A program made the translations under genes and the position numbers. From the NCBI RefSeq assembly GCF_001704635.1, contig NZ_MAXF01000091.1, positions 1 to 64,000 of the forward strand: DNA of 64,000 nt. The letters run 5' to 3'. This document shows positions 53,752-62,376 of the stretch, piece by piece (positions within the stretch are counted from its first letter, which is position 1; each line of letters starts with the position of its first letter). This DNA comes from Streptomyces sparsogenes (GTDB lineage Bacteria > Actinomycetota > Actinomycetes > Streptomycetales > Streptomycetaceae). Under the pieces are notes generated by a model that had not been told where the DNA came from, did not search any database, and worked only from the letters and a program-made list of their open reading frames with translations.

Positions 53752-54729
53752 ATGACGACAGGTCGGCTCGGGCAGCACGCCGCGCCACCGAACACGGCCT
53801 ACGCCGGGCAGGTCGTGCACTTCCCGGACCCGGTGAGGGCCGCCAGGCACCCCAAGGGCGTCTGGGTGGACGAAAACGGCTATCCGGACTTTACGCCCTA
53901 TGCGCGCGCCGCCGCCGAAATAGCCGAGCCCCCCGAGGGATTCGGCGTCGACGAACTGCGGCTGACCGACTACGTGTCCGCCAACGCCGCGCTGCACGCG
54001 GTCGGCCACGACCTGTGGGACGGCTCGTCGAGCGTGGCCACCCCGCACGGCTGGACCTGGCACCACGTCGCCGGCACCCGCCGCCTGGAGCTGATCCCGG
54101 TGGAGGTCAAGGCGCTGCTGCGGCACCACGGCGGGCTCGCGACCGCCGCCGTCGACCAGGACAAGCGCGGCACCCGGCCCCTCCAGGAGACCCGCCCGGT
54201 CCACTTCCGGCTGCCCAAGCGCGGTCTGTCGGTCACCGAGGAGCAGGTCCTCGGCGTCGAGGAGGACCTCGGCTACCGGCTGCCCGGCGCGTACCGCGCC
54301 TTCCTCAAGGCGGCGGGCGGCTGCGCGCCCGTCGGCGCGGCGCTCGACCCCGAGCTCGGCCTGCTGGTCGACCAGCCGTTCTTCACGGTGCGCGACGAGG
54401 CCGCGGTCAACGACCTCGTCTACATCAACAAATGCCTGCGCGACCACTTCACCAAGGACTTCCTCGGGGTCGGCTTCGTGCAGGGCGGGGTCATCGCGGT
54501 GAAGGTCAAGGGCGACGCGATCGGCTCGGTCTGGTTCTGCGCGTACGACGACGCGCGGGACCGCGACGGCTGGACGGTGCAGGAGCGCGTCGAGCACCTG
54601 ATGCTGCCCTGCGGCGACGACTTCGACGCCTTCCTGCTGCGGCTCGCGGGCAACCCGCCGGAGTTGGAGACGGTGGCCAACCTGATGGTGGAGGGCGGCT
54701 TCGCGTACGCCGTCCCGGTGGAGGGGTGA
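53752..54729 (+). CDS. WHH nuclease domain fused to SUKH (SMI1/KNR4) domain
   Basis: A 325-residue protein. Residues about 20-130 match the WHH group of HNH/Endo VII toxin nucleases: the ENGYPDFTPYA entry, W103-H104-H105 in GWTWHHV, LELIPVEVKALLRHHGGLAT with a further His pair (125-126). Residues about 158-300 form a SUKH-type domain (VTEEQVLGVEEDLGYRLPGAYRAFL, typical SMI1/KNR4 opening). Toxin and immunity-like domains are thus in one chain. TAGTCT at 53708-53713 is a likely -10. The next gene starts six bases after its stop. Confidence 0.85.
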   Translation: MTTGRLGQHAAPPNTAYAGQVVHFPDPVRAARHPKGVWVDENGYPDFTPYARAAAEIAEPPEGFGVDELRLTDYVSANAALHAVGHDLWDGSSSVATPHGWTWHHVAGTRRLELIPVEVKALLRHHGGLATAAVDQDKRGTRPLQETRPVHFRLPKRGLSVTEEQVLGVEEDLGYRLPGAYRAFLKAAGGCAPVGAALDPELGLLVDQPFFTVRDEAAVNDLVYINKCLRDHFTKDFLGVGFVQGGVIAVKVKGDAIGSVWFCAYDDARDRDGWTVQERVEHLMLPCGDDFDAFLLRLAGNPPELETVANLMVEGGFAYAVPVEG

Positions 54730-54734
54730 GCGCG

Positions 54735-57700
54735 ATGGTGACCTTCGCACAGGCGCAGGAGCGCGCGGAACTCTGGATCAACGGCGACGTGCCCGGCTAC
54801 CAGCAGCGCGAGGTGCGGGTGCGGGAGTTCGACCTGGGCTTCGTGGCCTGGGCCGAGGACCGCGCGGACGGCCCCGTCTCGGACGCGCCCGCCGAGGGCG
54901 CCCGGCTGGTCATCGCCCGCGACAGCGGGGACACGACCCTGTGGCCCGCGCTGCCGGTGGGCGAGGTCATCCGCCGGTACGAGGAGGAGTACGGATCCGC
55001 CGGCGGCCGCGAGGAGACCACCTCCACGGGGAGCCGGCCCCAGCGCATCGACCTCAACGCGACCTCCTTCCTGCTGACCCCGCCGGCCTGGCTCCAGGAG
55101 GCGGCCGACGCCATGGGCATCCCCGACCAGCGGTCGGGCGCCAGTGGTGGTGGGCGCGGGTCGGACTCCGGCCCGGCGCCCGCCGGGCCGGCGGGCGACT
55201 CGACCGGCGGCACGCCGGGGGCCGGAGCCGCGCCGCCTGCGGCGCCGGACGGTGATTCCGCCGCGGGTTCCGGCACGGCCGGTGGTTCGGCCGATGGCGG
55301 GGCGGACGATTGGCCGGGTTCCGGTACGGGCTCGCCTGCGGCTTCCGGCACGGCCGGTGGTTCGGCCGATGGCGGGGCGGACGATTGGCCGGGTTCCGGT
55401 ACGGGCTCGCCTGCGGCTTCCGGCACGGCCGGTGGTTCGGCCGATGGCGGGGCGGACGATTGGCCGGGTTCCGGTACGGGCTCGCCTGCGGCTTCCGGCA
55501 CGGCCGGTGGTTCGGCCGATGGCGGGGCGGACGATTGGCCGGGTTCCGGTACGGGCTCGCCTGCGGCTTCCGGCACGGCCGGTGGTTCGGCCGATGGCGG
55601 GGCGGACGATTGGCCGGGTTCCGGTACGGGCTCGCCTGCGGCTTCCGGCACGGCCGGTGGTTCGGCCGACGGTGGGGCGGACGACTGGCCGGGCGCGTCC
55701 GGCCCGGCGAGGGGCCCCGCCGGCGGCGAGCCCGGTGTGGTGGACGACTGGCCGGGCTCTGGCGCGTCGGGCACGGCCGGAGCCGGGGCGGCTGCGGCGT
55801 CGGGTGCGTCGGGTTCGTATGACGGTGGTTCCGAGGCGGGTGCTTCGGGTGGCGTCGGTGACGGGGCTTCGGGGACGGATGACTGGCCGGGCGCTTCGGG
55901 CGTAGCCGGAGCTGCGACGGCTGCGGCGTCGGGTGCGTCGGGTTCGTATGACGGTGGTTCCGAGGCGGGTGCTTCGGGTGGCGTCGGTGACGGGGCTTCG
56001 GGGACGGATGACTGGCCGGGCGCTTCGGGCGTAGCCGGAGCTGCGACGGCTGCGGCGTCGGGTGCGTCGGGTTCGTATGACGGTGGTTCCGAGGCGGGTG
56101 CTTCGGGTGGCGTCGGTGACGGGGCTTCGGGGACGGATGACTGGCCGGGCGCTTCGGGCGTAGCCGGAGCTGCGACGGCTGCGGCGTCGGGTGCGTCGGG
56201 TTCGTATGGCGGTGGTTCTGGGGCGGGTGCTCCGAACGGGGCCGCTGACGGCGCGCCGGGGGCCGACGACTGGCCGGGCGCTTCGGGTGCGGCCGGTGGG
56301 TACAGCGGTGCCTCCGGGGGTGGCGCTCCGAGCGGGGCCGCTGACGGCGCGTCGAGTACGGACGACTGGCCGGGCGCGGCCGGCGCGGGTGCTCCCGGGG
56401 GTTCCGGTGGGGCCGCTGGGCGGTCTTCGGCGGTGGACGATTGGCCGGGTTCCGGCACATCGGGCGCGAGTGCGGGGGCTTCTGACGACGACTCGCGGGG
56501 CGGTCGGCAGGGCGTCGGGGCGGATGCCGCCGCGGGGGGCGACAGCCCCTGGGGTGTCCCCGCCGACTCCCCGGCCCCCGGTGCCCCCGCCGGCGGCACG
56601 CCGTGGGCGGGTGCCGACACCAATTCCGGGAGCGACGACAGCGACCGGTCGGTCGCCCCGCCCGTCACGGTCTTCGCCCCGCCGCTCGCGGGCTCCGACG
56701 ACGAGGACACCCCGGCGCCGGGCGTGCGCCCGGACGCGAAGACGGAGTTGCTGGCGGCGGGCAGTGCGCTGCCGCCCACCGCCATCGCCCCGGCCCTGGA
56801 CATGCCGCCCCCGTCGGGGCCGCCGGCCGCGGGCCCGGGTGTCCCCGGGGCGCCTCCCGGCGCGCCCGGCGTGCCGTCGGCCCCGCCCGGCGTGCCTGGC
56901 GCCCCGGGCGCCGGTCCGGCCGTGGGGCAGCCCGCGCCGCCTCCGCCGCCGTCCGGGCCCGGTGCTCCGGGCGCGTCGGCCGGGGGGTACGTGCCGACGC
57001 AGCTGGTCTCGGCGCTCGACCCCGAGGGCCTCGGCGCCCCGGGTGGGGCACCGGGCGGTGCGCAGACGCCGCCTCCGCCGTCGGCGCCCGGCGCCCCGGG
57101 CGCGGGCGCGACGCCTCCGCCGGGTGCGCCCGGCCAGCCCGGCGCTGCGGACGGGATGCACGCCGCGGCGACGATGTTCGCCGGGGGGCCGGGTGCGCCG
57201 GGCGTGCCCGGAGCCCCCGGCGGACCGGGAGCCCCCGCGGCCCCCGGTGGACCCGCGGCACCCGGGGCCCCTGGGGCGCCGGGCGTGCCGGGTCCCCCCA
57301 GTGTGCCGGGTGCGCCGGGTGCGCCGGGCGCGGGTGCCCCGCAGCCGCCCGGCCCGCCTGGACCTCCTGGGCCGCCCGGGCCTCCCGGTGCGCCGGGTCA
57401 GCCCGCCGCGTCGGGCCCCCAGCCGCCCGGTCCGCCGGGTGTGCCGGGCGCCGGGGGCGCCCAGATGCCGCCCCCGTCGGGTCCGGCCGCCAACTTCCCC
57501 GGCCCGCCGAGCGCTCCGGGTGGGATGCACGCGGCGGCCACGATGCTCGCCGGTGGCCCAGGCGCACCCGGTCAGCCCGGCGCGCCTGGTCAGCCCGGTG
57601 CCCCGGGGCAGCCCGGGGTGCCCGGCCCCGGCGGTGCCCAGATGCCGCCCCCGCCGCCCGGCCCCGGCTTCCCCGGCGCGCCCGGTGCCCCCGGCGCGCC

Positions 57701-58925
57701 CGGGATGCCCGGCGCACCCGGCCAGCCCGGCGCGCTGGGTCAGCCCGGTGCATCCGGCGCACCCGGCCAGCCCGGTGCCCCCGGGCAGCCCGCCGTCCCC
57801 GGCGGCGTGCACGCCGCCGCGACGATGCTCGCGGGCGGCCCCGGCACGCCCCCGCCCGGTATGCCGGGCCCCGGCATGTCCGGCCCCGGCACCCCTCCGC
57901 CCGGCGGCGGATACGCCTATCCCGCGCCGCCGTCCGGCCAGCCGACCGTCGGCCCCGGCTATATGGCGGTGCTGCGCTACCGCGCGCAGGACGGCTCCGA
58001 GCAGCAGCTCATCCGCCGTTCCGCGCCCGGCACCCCGCACCCCGAGTGGCAGATCCTGCACGAGCTGCGCGGGATGAACGTCCCCCCGCAGCAGGTGCTC
58101 GAGCTGCACACCGAGCTGGAGTCCTGCGATCTGCCCGGCGGCTACTGCGCGCGCATGATCAAGGAGACCTGGCCGCAGGTGCGGATCAGCCACACGGCGG
58201 CGTACGGGCGCGACCACGCGACCCGCCAGCAGGGCGTACGCCACCTGATCGAGCATCAGGGGGAGTTGCACCAGGTGGCGGACGGCCCGGCCCGTCCGGC
58301 CCCGAACCGGGTGCCGCTGCCGCACCCCAGCCAGGTGCAGCGGGTGCCCCCGGTGCCGCCGGAGGCGCTGGCGCAGGAGCTGATCCAGTCGTTCGGCCCG
58401 CAGGGCGTCTTCCGGTTCGACCAGCGCGCGGTGTCGCGGATGGGCGTGCCGGACGTGGTCGCGCAGACGCTGGTCTGGGCGGGGCTGCCGATGGACTTCG
58501 GGCCGTTCTTCTGGGCGCAGGCCCAGCAGGGCCGTCCGGTGCCGACGCTCGCCGAGCTGGCCGCCGAGCGCGGGGTGCAGCCCGCGCCGGACGCGGGGTC
58601 GTACCTGGTCATGGGCAATGACTTCGGCCGTCAGCTCTGCGTGCAGTACGGCACGGCGCACATCGTGGCGGTGCCGGTGGAGGCGGGCCCCGGCGGTACG
58701 TCGGTGCCGCCGCAGTTCGTCAACACCTCGCTGCCGGACTTCGTCCGCTGCCTGGCCCTGCTGGGCCGGATGTGGCGGCTGCGGTACGGGCTGACGCCCG
58801 AGCAGGCGGGCCGCTGGACGGTCGACTTCCAGGCGCAGCTCGCCTGCCTGGACCCGGCGGCGCTGTCCTCGCCGGACCACTGGTGGGCGGTGCTGCTGGA
58901 GCAGATGTGGGACGGCCTGCTCTGA
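54735..58925 (+). CDS. Giant multidomain protein: repeats, collagen-like region, deaminase-like and SUKH-4-like domains
   Basis: A 1396-residue protein. Residues 1-90 form a small alpha/beta domain (TFAQAQERAELWINGD), possibly YrhB/Imm35-like. Residues about 178-580 are low-complexity Gly/Ala/Ser repeats marked by 13 DDWPG motifs. Residues about 610-1070 are Pro/Gly-rich with collagen-like GPPGPPG runs and three HAAATM-F/L-AGGPG motifs. About 1077-1175 is a deaminase-like domain (TPHPEWQILHELRG, ELESCDLPGGYC), and 1195-1396 is a SUKH-4-like tail. No signal peptide or membrane segment is visible. ATG at 54735, six bases after the previous stop, so it is coupled to the WHH-SUKH gene. Confidence 0.85.
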   Translation: MVTFAQAQERAELWINGDVPGYQQREVRVREFDLGFVAWAEDRADGPVSDAPAEGARLVIARDSGDTTLWPALPVGEVIRRYEEEYGSAGGREETTSTGSRPQRIDLNATSFLLTPPAWLQEAADAMGIPDQRSGASGGGRGSDSGPAPAGPAGDSTGGTPGAGAAPPAAPDGDSAAGSGTAGGSADGGADDWPGSGTGSPAASGTAGGSADGGADDWPGSGTGSPAASGTAGGSADGGADDWPGSGTGSPAASGTAGGSADGGADDWPGSGTGSPAASGTAGGSADGGADDWPGSGTGSPAASGTAGGSADGGADDWPGASGPARGPAGGEPGVVDDWPGSGASGTAGAGAAAASGASGSYDGGSEAGASGGVGDGASGTDDWPGASGVAGAATAAASGASGSYDGGSEAGASGGVGDGASGTDDWPGASGVAGAATAAASGASGSYDGGSEAGASGGVGDGASGTDDWPGASGVAGAATAAASGASGSYGGGSGAGAPNGAADGAPGADDWPGASGAAGGYSGASGGGAPSGAADGASSTDDWPGAAGAGAPGGSGGAAGRSSAVDDWPGSGTSGASAGASDDDSRGGRQGVGADAAAGGDSPWGVPADSPAPGAPAGGTPWAGADTNSGSDDSDRSVAPPVTVFAPPLAGSDDEDTPAPGVRPDAKTELLAAGSALPPTAIAPALDMPPPSGPPAAGPGVPGAPPGAPGVPSAPPGVPGAPGAGPAVGQPAPPPPPSGPGAPGASAGGYVPTQLVSALDPEGLGAPGGAPGGAQTPPPPSAPGAPGAGATPPPGAPGQPGAADGMHAAATMFAGGPGAPGVPGAPGGPGAPAAPGGPAAPGAPGAPGVPGPPSVPGAPGAPGAGAPQPPGPPGPPGPPGPPGAPGQPAASGPQPPGPPGVPGAGGAQMPPPSGPAANFPGPPSAPGGMHAAATMLAGGPGAPGQPGAPGQPGAPGQPGVPGPGGAQMPPPPPGPGFPGAPGAPGAPGMPGAPGQPGALGQPGASGAPGQPGAPGQPAVPGGVHAAATMLAGGPGTPPPGMPGPGMSGPGTPPPGGGYAYPAPPSGQPTVGPGYMAVLRYRAQDGSEQQLIRRSAPGTPHPEWQILHELRGMNVPPQQVLELHTELESCDLPGGYCARMIKETWPQVRISHTAAYGRDHATRQQGVRHLIEHQGELHQVADGPARPAPNRVPLPHPSQVQRVPPVPPEALAQELIQSFGPQGVFRFDQRAVSRMGVPDVVAQTLVWAGLPMDFGPFFWAQAQQGRPVPTLAELAAERGVQPAPDAGSYLVMGNDFGRQLCVQYGTAHIVAVPVEAGPGGTSVPPQFVNTSLPDFVRCLALLGRMWRLRYGLTPEQAGRWTVDFQAQLACLDPAALSSPDHWWAVLLEQMWDGLL
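55268..55692 (+). repeat. 75-bp tandem repeats encoding DDWPG units
   Basis: Five nearly identical 75-bp units start at 55268, 55343, 55418, 55493 and 55568; a sixth, diverged, starts at 55643. Each codes for 25 residues including GGSADGGADDWPGSGTG. Near-identity at the DNA level indicates recent expansion. Confidence 0.93.
55762..56213 (+). repeat. 129-bp tandem repeats encoding DDWPG units
   Basis: About three and a half 129-bp units; equivalent points fall at 55891, 56020 and 56149. Each codes for 43 residues with SGSYDGGSEAGASGG and TDDWPGASG. Different unit from the preceding 75-bp array but with the same DDWPG marker. Confidence 0.92.
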
Positions 58926-58987
58926 ACGAGCCCTGAAGTACGAGCCCGGAAGTACGAGCCCTGAAGTACGAGCCCTGATAGCGAGTC
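58922..58987. repeat. 14-bp tandem array starting at a stop codon
   Basis: CTGAAGTACGAGCC-type units at 58933, 58947, 58961 and 58975 follow a shortened unit at 58922. The gene stop is in that first unit (58923-58925), and the same TGA recurs in most later units. Confidence 0.88.
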
Positions 58988-59018
58988 CTGAGGCGAACAG
59001 CGCCAGAACATCAGGACC

Positions 59019-59054
59019 GAGGCGCCCGACCCCCGTGACGGGGGCGGGCGCCTC
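59019..59054 (+). terminator. Hairpin terminator after the giant gene
   Basis: GAGGCGCCCG-A-CCCCC (59019-59034) pairs with GGGGG-CGGGCGCCTC (59040-59054) with one bulged A and a 5-nt loop. It is followed by GTCGTTGTC, a weak T-rich stretch. Confidence 0.8.
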
Positions 59055-59161
59055 GTCGTTGTCCTGTCCGGATTCCGTGTCGGCGCCACGAGGGCACGAC
59101 CACGACAGCCCGGCCGAGGAAGATGGGCGGAGTGTCGCGTTATGTGCGATTAGCCGCGATC

Positions 59162-59167
59162 TATAAA
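59162..59167 (+). promoter_or_regulatory. Possible -10 of the coiled-coil gene
   Basis: TATAAA (59162-59167) is the most AT-rich hexamer in the 288-bp gap and lies 46 bases before the ATG at 59214. A matching -35 is not clear. Confidence 0.4.
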
Positions 59168-59213
59168 GATGTGCGCCGGAGCGGTTGCATGCCGGACAAA
59201 AGGGGTTCCAAGG

Positions 59214-60131
59214 ATGGGCGCATCGGTGTCACGTCAAGGTTTCACCATCGGCGGACGGGGCCGCGGCTACCGCCCCGAGCAGGTCGACCGCGCTCTGGCG
59301 GAGTTGTCCGACGCGCGCGACGCGGCGTGGGAGCGGGCCGCGCGGCTGACCGTGCTGAGCAATGAGCTGGCCGCCGAGGCCGAGCGGCTGCGCGAGGCGG
59401 TCGCTCAGTTGGCCCCCCAGACGTACGAATCGCTGGGCGACCGGGCGCGGCTGATTCTGTTCGCGGCCGAGGAGGAGGCCGCGAGCCTGCGGGCGCGCGC
59501 CGAGGCCTCGGCGCAGGAGCTGTGGGACGCCGCGCGGGCCGCGGCCCGTACGGTCGAGGAGGCCGCCCGCGAGGAGGCCGAGCGGGTGCGGGCCGCCGCC
59601 GAGGCGTCCGCGCGCGCCACCCTGGAGTCGGCCCAGGCGGATGTGGACGAACTGCGCGCCGCCTCGCGGCAGGACGCCAAGGAGTGGCGGGGCGAGGCCC
59701 TGTCCGCGCTGAAGGAGACGCGGCAGCGCAGCGCCGCCGTCCTGGCCGAGCTGGAGCGGGACCACGCCGAGCGCTGGGAGGCGGCGGGCCGGGAGATCGC
59801 CCAGCGGGAGGCCGCGGTGGCCGAGGGCGTGGCGCAGATGGAGGAGCGCGCGCAGCGGAAGCTCGCCGAGGCCAAGCGGGAGTACGCGATGGCCGAGCAG
59901 GCGGCGCGGCTGCGGCAGGAGGACGCCCAGGCGCAGGCGGCGGAGATCATCGCGCAGGCGCGGGCCCGGGAGGAGCGTCTTGAGCGGGAGACGGAGCGGA
60001 CGCTGCGCGAGCACGTGGAGCGGCGCGAGGAGCTCAAGTCGCATCTGGAGCATGTGCGGGGCAGCCTGGCGGCGCTGACCGGGCGGCCGGTCGCCGAGGA
60101 CATCGGCTCGGCGCCGCAACCGGAAGCCTGA
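59214..60131 (+). CDS. Long coiled-coil (DivIVA/Scy/FilP-like) cytoskeletal-type protein
   Basis: A 305-residue protein. A short N-terminal GFTIGGRGRGYRPEQVDRALAEL resembles the membrane-binding start of DivIVA/cellulose-binding-type coiled-coil proteins. An almost uninterrupted Ala/Glu/Arg coiled coil follows, from about residue 28 to 285. Streptomyces uses such proteins in polar growth and septation; a structural role is likely but not shown. The ATG at 59214 follows AAAAGGGG. Confidence 0.82.
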   Translation: MGASVSRQGFTIGGRGRGYRPEQVDRALAELSDARDAAWERAARLTVLSNELAAEAERLREAVAQLAPQTYESLGDRARLILFAAEEEAASLRARAEASAQELWDAARAAARTVEEAAREEAERVRAAAEASARATLESAQADVDELRAASRQDAKEWRGEALSALKETRQRSAAVLAELERDHAERWEAAGREIAQREAAVAEGVAQMEERAQRKLAEAKREYAMAEQAARLRQEDAQAQAAEIIAQARAREERLERETERTLREHVERREELKSHLEHVRGSLAALTGRPVAEDIGSAPQPEA

Positions 60132-60160
60132 CGGCCCCGCACCGGCCCCGGGACTTCGCC

Positions 60161-60272
60161 GCGACCCCGCGACCCCGCGACCCCGCGACCCGGCGACCCC
60201 GCGACCCGGCGACCCCGCGACCCGGCGACCCCGCGACCCCGCGACCCCGCGCTCCCGCGACCCCGTTACCCC
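60161..60272. repeat. Fourteen 8-bp tandem units ending over a stop codon
   Basis: GCGACCCC or GCGACCCG repeats without gaps from 60161; units 12 and 14 are altered. The MFS gene stop (60266-60268, minus strand) lies in the last unit. It fills most of the gap between the two convergent genes. Confidence 0.92.
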
Positions 60273-61981
60273 GCCGTCCGCGCCTGCTCGTCGGCGCCCG
60301 TGGCGCCTTCCGGGCCGGTCGCCCCCGCCGCGCCCTGCTCCCCGTCGGGCCCGTCGGGGGTCCGGCGCGGGGCGAGGAACAGCAGGATCAGCAGGGCCAG
60401 GACGGCGGCGCCCGCCGAGCCGACGTACACATGCTCGACGGCGGTGTCGACCGCGCGCCGCAGATAGTCGGCGGCCTGGTCGGTGAGGGTGCCGGGGTGC
60501 TCGAGCGCGCGGGAGACCGAGTCGAGGTCGTCGGGCAGGCCGGGGCGGATGGCGGAGGGGGCCACCTCCAGGCGTCCGGTCAGCGTGGCGTTGGCGACGG
60601 CGCCGAAGACGGCCGCCCCCACGCACTGGCCGACCAGTCGGCAGAAGAGGATCGAGGCGGTCGCGGTGCCGCGCTCCGCCCAGCGTACGGACGACTGGAC
60701 CCAGATGATCAGCGGTAGCTGGAAGAGACCGAGGGCCGCGCCGAGCAGCAGCATGATCAGCGCGGGCTGCCAGGCCGCGCCGGGGTCCGCGCCGGGGTAG
60801 GGGAGGAGCGGGAAGGCGAGCAGGACCAGCGCGGCGATCGAGACGCCGGTGATCGCGCAGCGCCGGAAGCCGATCCGGTTGTAGACGCGGCTGCTCAGGG
60901 CGGCGGAAATCGGCCAGCTGAGGGTCATGGCCGACAGCACGAACCCGGCCGCGATCGGGCCGAGGCCCAGGACCGACTGGCCGTAGGTGGGCAGGAAGAC
61001 GGTCGGGGCGATCATCAGCAGGCCCAGCGCGCCGAGCGCGAGGTTGACGGCCGAGATCGTACGGCGGCGCCAGACCCAGCCGGGGATGATGGGCTCGGCG
61101 GCGCGGCGCTCGATCCACACGGTCCCGGCCATGCCCACCGCGCTGCCCGCGAACAGGGCGAGCGACGGCGCGGACAGCCAGGCCCAGGCCACTCCGCCCT
61201 GCACCAGGGCGGTCAGCAGCAGCCCGCCGGACACGAAGATCGCCAGGGCGCCGGCCCAGTCCACCCGGGAGGTGGCCACGGCCTCCCGGGCCGGCTCGTG
61301 CAGATGGCGGACGATCAGCAGCAGGGCGACGGCGCCGACCGGCAGGTTGATCAGGAAGATCCAGCGCCAGTCGGCGTATCCGGCGAGCAGCCCGCCGATG
61401 GCCGGGCCCGCCACGGAGGACAGGGCCCACACCGAGGAGAGCCGGGCCTGGATCTTCGGGCGCTCCTTGAGCGGGTACAGGTCGGCGGCGATGACCTGCA
61501 CGGTGCCCTGCAGCGCGCCGCCGCCCAGGCCCTGGACGACGCGGAAGGCGATGAGGGAGCCCATGTCCCAGGCGCCCGCGCACAGCAGCGAGCCCAGCAG
61601 GAACAGCACGATCCCGAAGAGCAGGACGGGTTTGCGGCCGAAGGTGTCGGAGAGCTTGCCGTAGACCGGCAGACTGACCGTGACGGCGAGCAGATAGCCG
61701 GAGAACAGCCAGGAGAAGACGGAGAAGCCGCCGAGGTCGCCCACGATCTGGGGGATGGCCGTGGAGATGATGGTGGAGTCGAGCGCGGCGAGCGCCATGC
61801 CGAGCATCAGCGCGGCGGCGACGGGGCCCCGGCGGGCGGGCGGCGACGGGGCCGCCTCGGGGGTGGGGGGTCCGGTGTCCGAGCCTGTCCGCCGTCGTGC
61901 GGTGCCGCCCACCGTACGCACTCCTTCCCCCGGCCGAGCCGGGTCTCGGGGCTCGGTCGCCAAGTCCGTTGTACTACCCAC
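60266..61981 (-). CDS. MFS exporter, EmrB/QacA (DHA2, 14-TM) family
   Basis: A 571-residue drug:proton antiporter with 14 predicted membrane helices. The DHA2 motif LDSTIISTAIPQI is in helix 1, GKLSDTFGRKPV is the loop 2-3 signature, and GGALQGTVQVIAADL follows. The N-terminal 50 residues are a disordered cytoplasmic lead and the C-terminal tail is Gly/Ala/Glu-rich. The GTG at 61981 is used; no strong ribosome-binding site is seen. No regulator is adjacent, so the substrate cannot be guessed. Confidence 0.92.
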   Translation of the reverse strand: MGSTTDLATEPRDPARPGEGVRTVGGTARRRTGSDTGPPTPEAAPSPPARRGPVAAALMLGMALAALDSTIISTAIPQIVGDLGGFSVFSWLFSGYLLAVTVSLPVYGKLSDTFGRKPVLLFGIVLFLLGSLLCAGAWDMGSLIAFRVVQGLGGGALQGTVQVIAADLYPLKERPKIQARLSSVWALSSVAGPAIGGLLAGYADWRWIFLINLPVGAVALLLIVRHLHEPAREAVATSRVDWAGALAIFVSGGLLLTALVQGGVAWAWLSAPSLALFAGSAVGMAGTVWIERRAAEPIIPGWVWRRRTISAVNLALGALGLLMIAPTVFLPTYGQSVLGLGPIAAGFVLSAMTLSWPISAALSSRVYNRIGFRRCAITGVSIAALVLLAFPLLPYPGADPGAAWQPALIMLLLGAALGLFQLPLIIWVQSSVRWAERGTATASILFCRLVGQCVGAAVFGAVANATLTGRLEVAPSAIRPGLPDDLDSVSRALEHPGTLTDQAADYLRRAVDTAVEHVYVGSAGAAVLALLILLFLAPRRTPDGPDGEQGAAGATGPEGATGADEQARTAG

Positions 61982-62376
61982 GATTCCATGCGGGATCGGG
62001 GGATGGGAAGCGGGCGTCCGCCCCCTGGAACAGCGGACTTGATCCTTCCGTAGCGTCAGGGTGCAGCCTCTACCCCGAGACGGGGTACGCCTGAGGTCTC
62101 ACACCCCTAGGGGATGTCCACCCCTTCCTCCTACCCGGGGTTCGTACCGGCGGAGGAGGTTTCCGACCTGCGGCGCTCTTAGGGTGGCTATGGCCGGCCT
62201 GACCGGGAGGGTATGGCCAGCCCCACCACCGATAGGGAGCCAGGCACCATCGCGTCACCCCGTACGCCTGGACCACGCTTGAGGCACGCGGTCGACGACC
62301 GTTCGGCCCCCGCAGACGACGCAGACAACCCAGATGACGCAGTACCCGCAGAAGCAGACGACCTAGGAGAGTCACC
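61982..62376. other. Divergent intergenic region, MFS / MacB-type ABC genes
   Basis: These 395 bp hold no supported gene. TACCCCG-AGA-CGGGGTA (62071-62087) and CCCCTAGGGG (62104-62113) are adjacent dyads that could be operators for either direction. AGGAGA lies just upstream of the GTG at 62377. Short open frames here have poor codon bias. Confidence 0.5.

Noticed and set aside
55268..56213. Regular repeats considered as a CRISPR array
   Set aside because: Units are contiguous with no unique spacers, remain in frame and encode protein repeats.
54420..58880. A 1486-residue open frame antisense to the giant repeat gene
   Set aside because: It is a by-product of GC-rich repetitive DNA. The sense frame has the domain content, the ribosome-binding context and the normal codon bias.
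60161..60272. 8-bp repeat considered as CRISPR or replication iterons
   Set aside because: Units are too short and have no spacers. No cas or replication genes are nearby; it is a simple-sequence array.
62061..62282. A 73-codon open frame in the gap before the MacB-type genes
   Set aside because: It has no ribosome-binding site, its codon bias is poor and it crosses the candidate operator palindromes.
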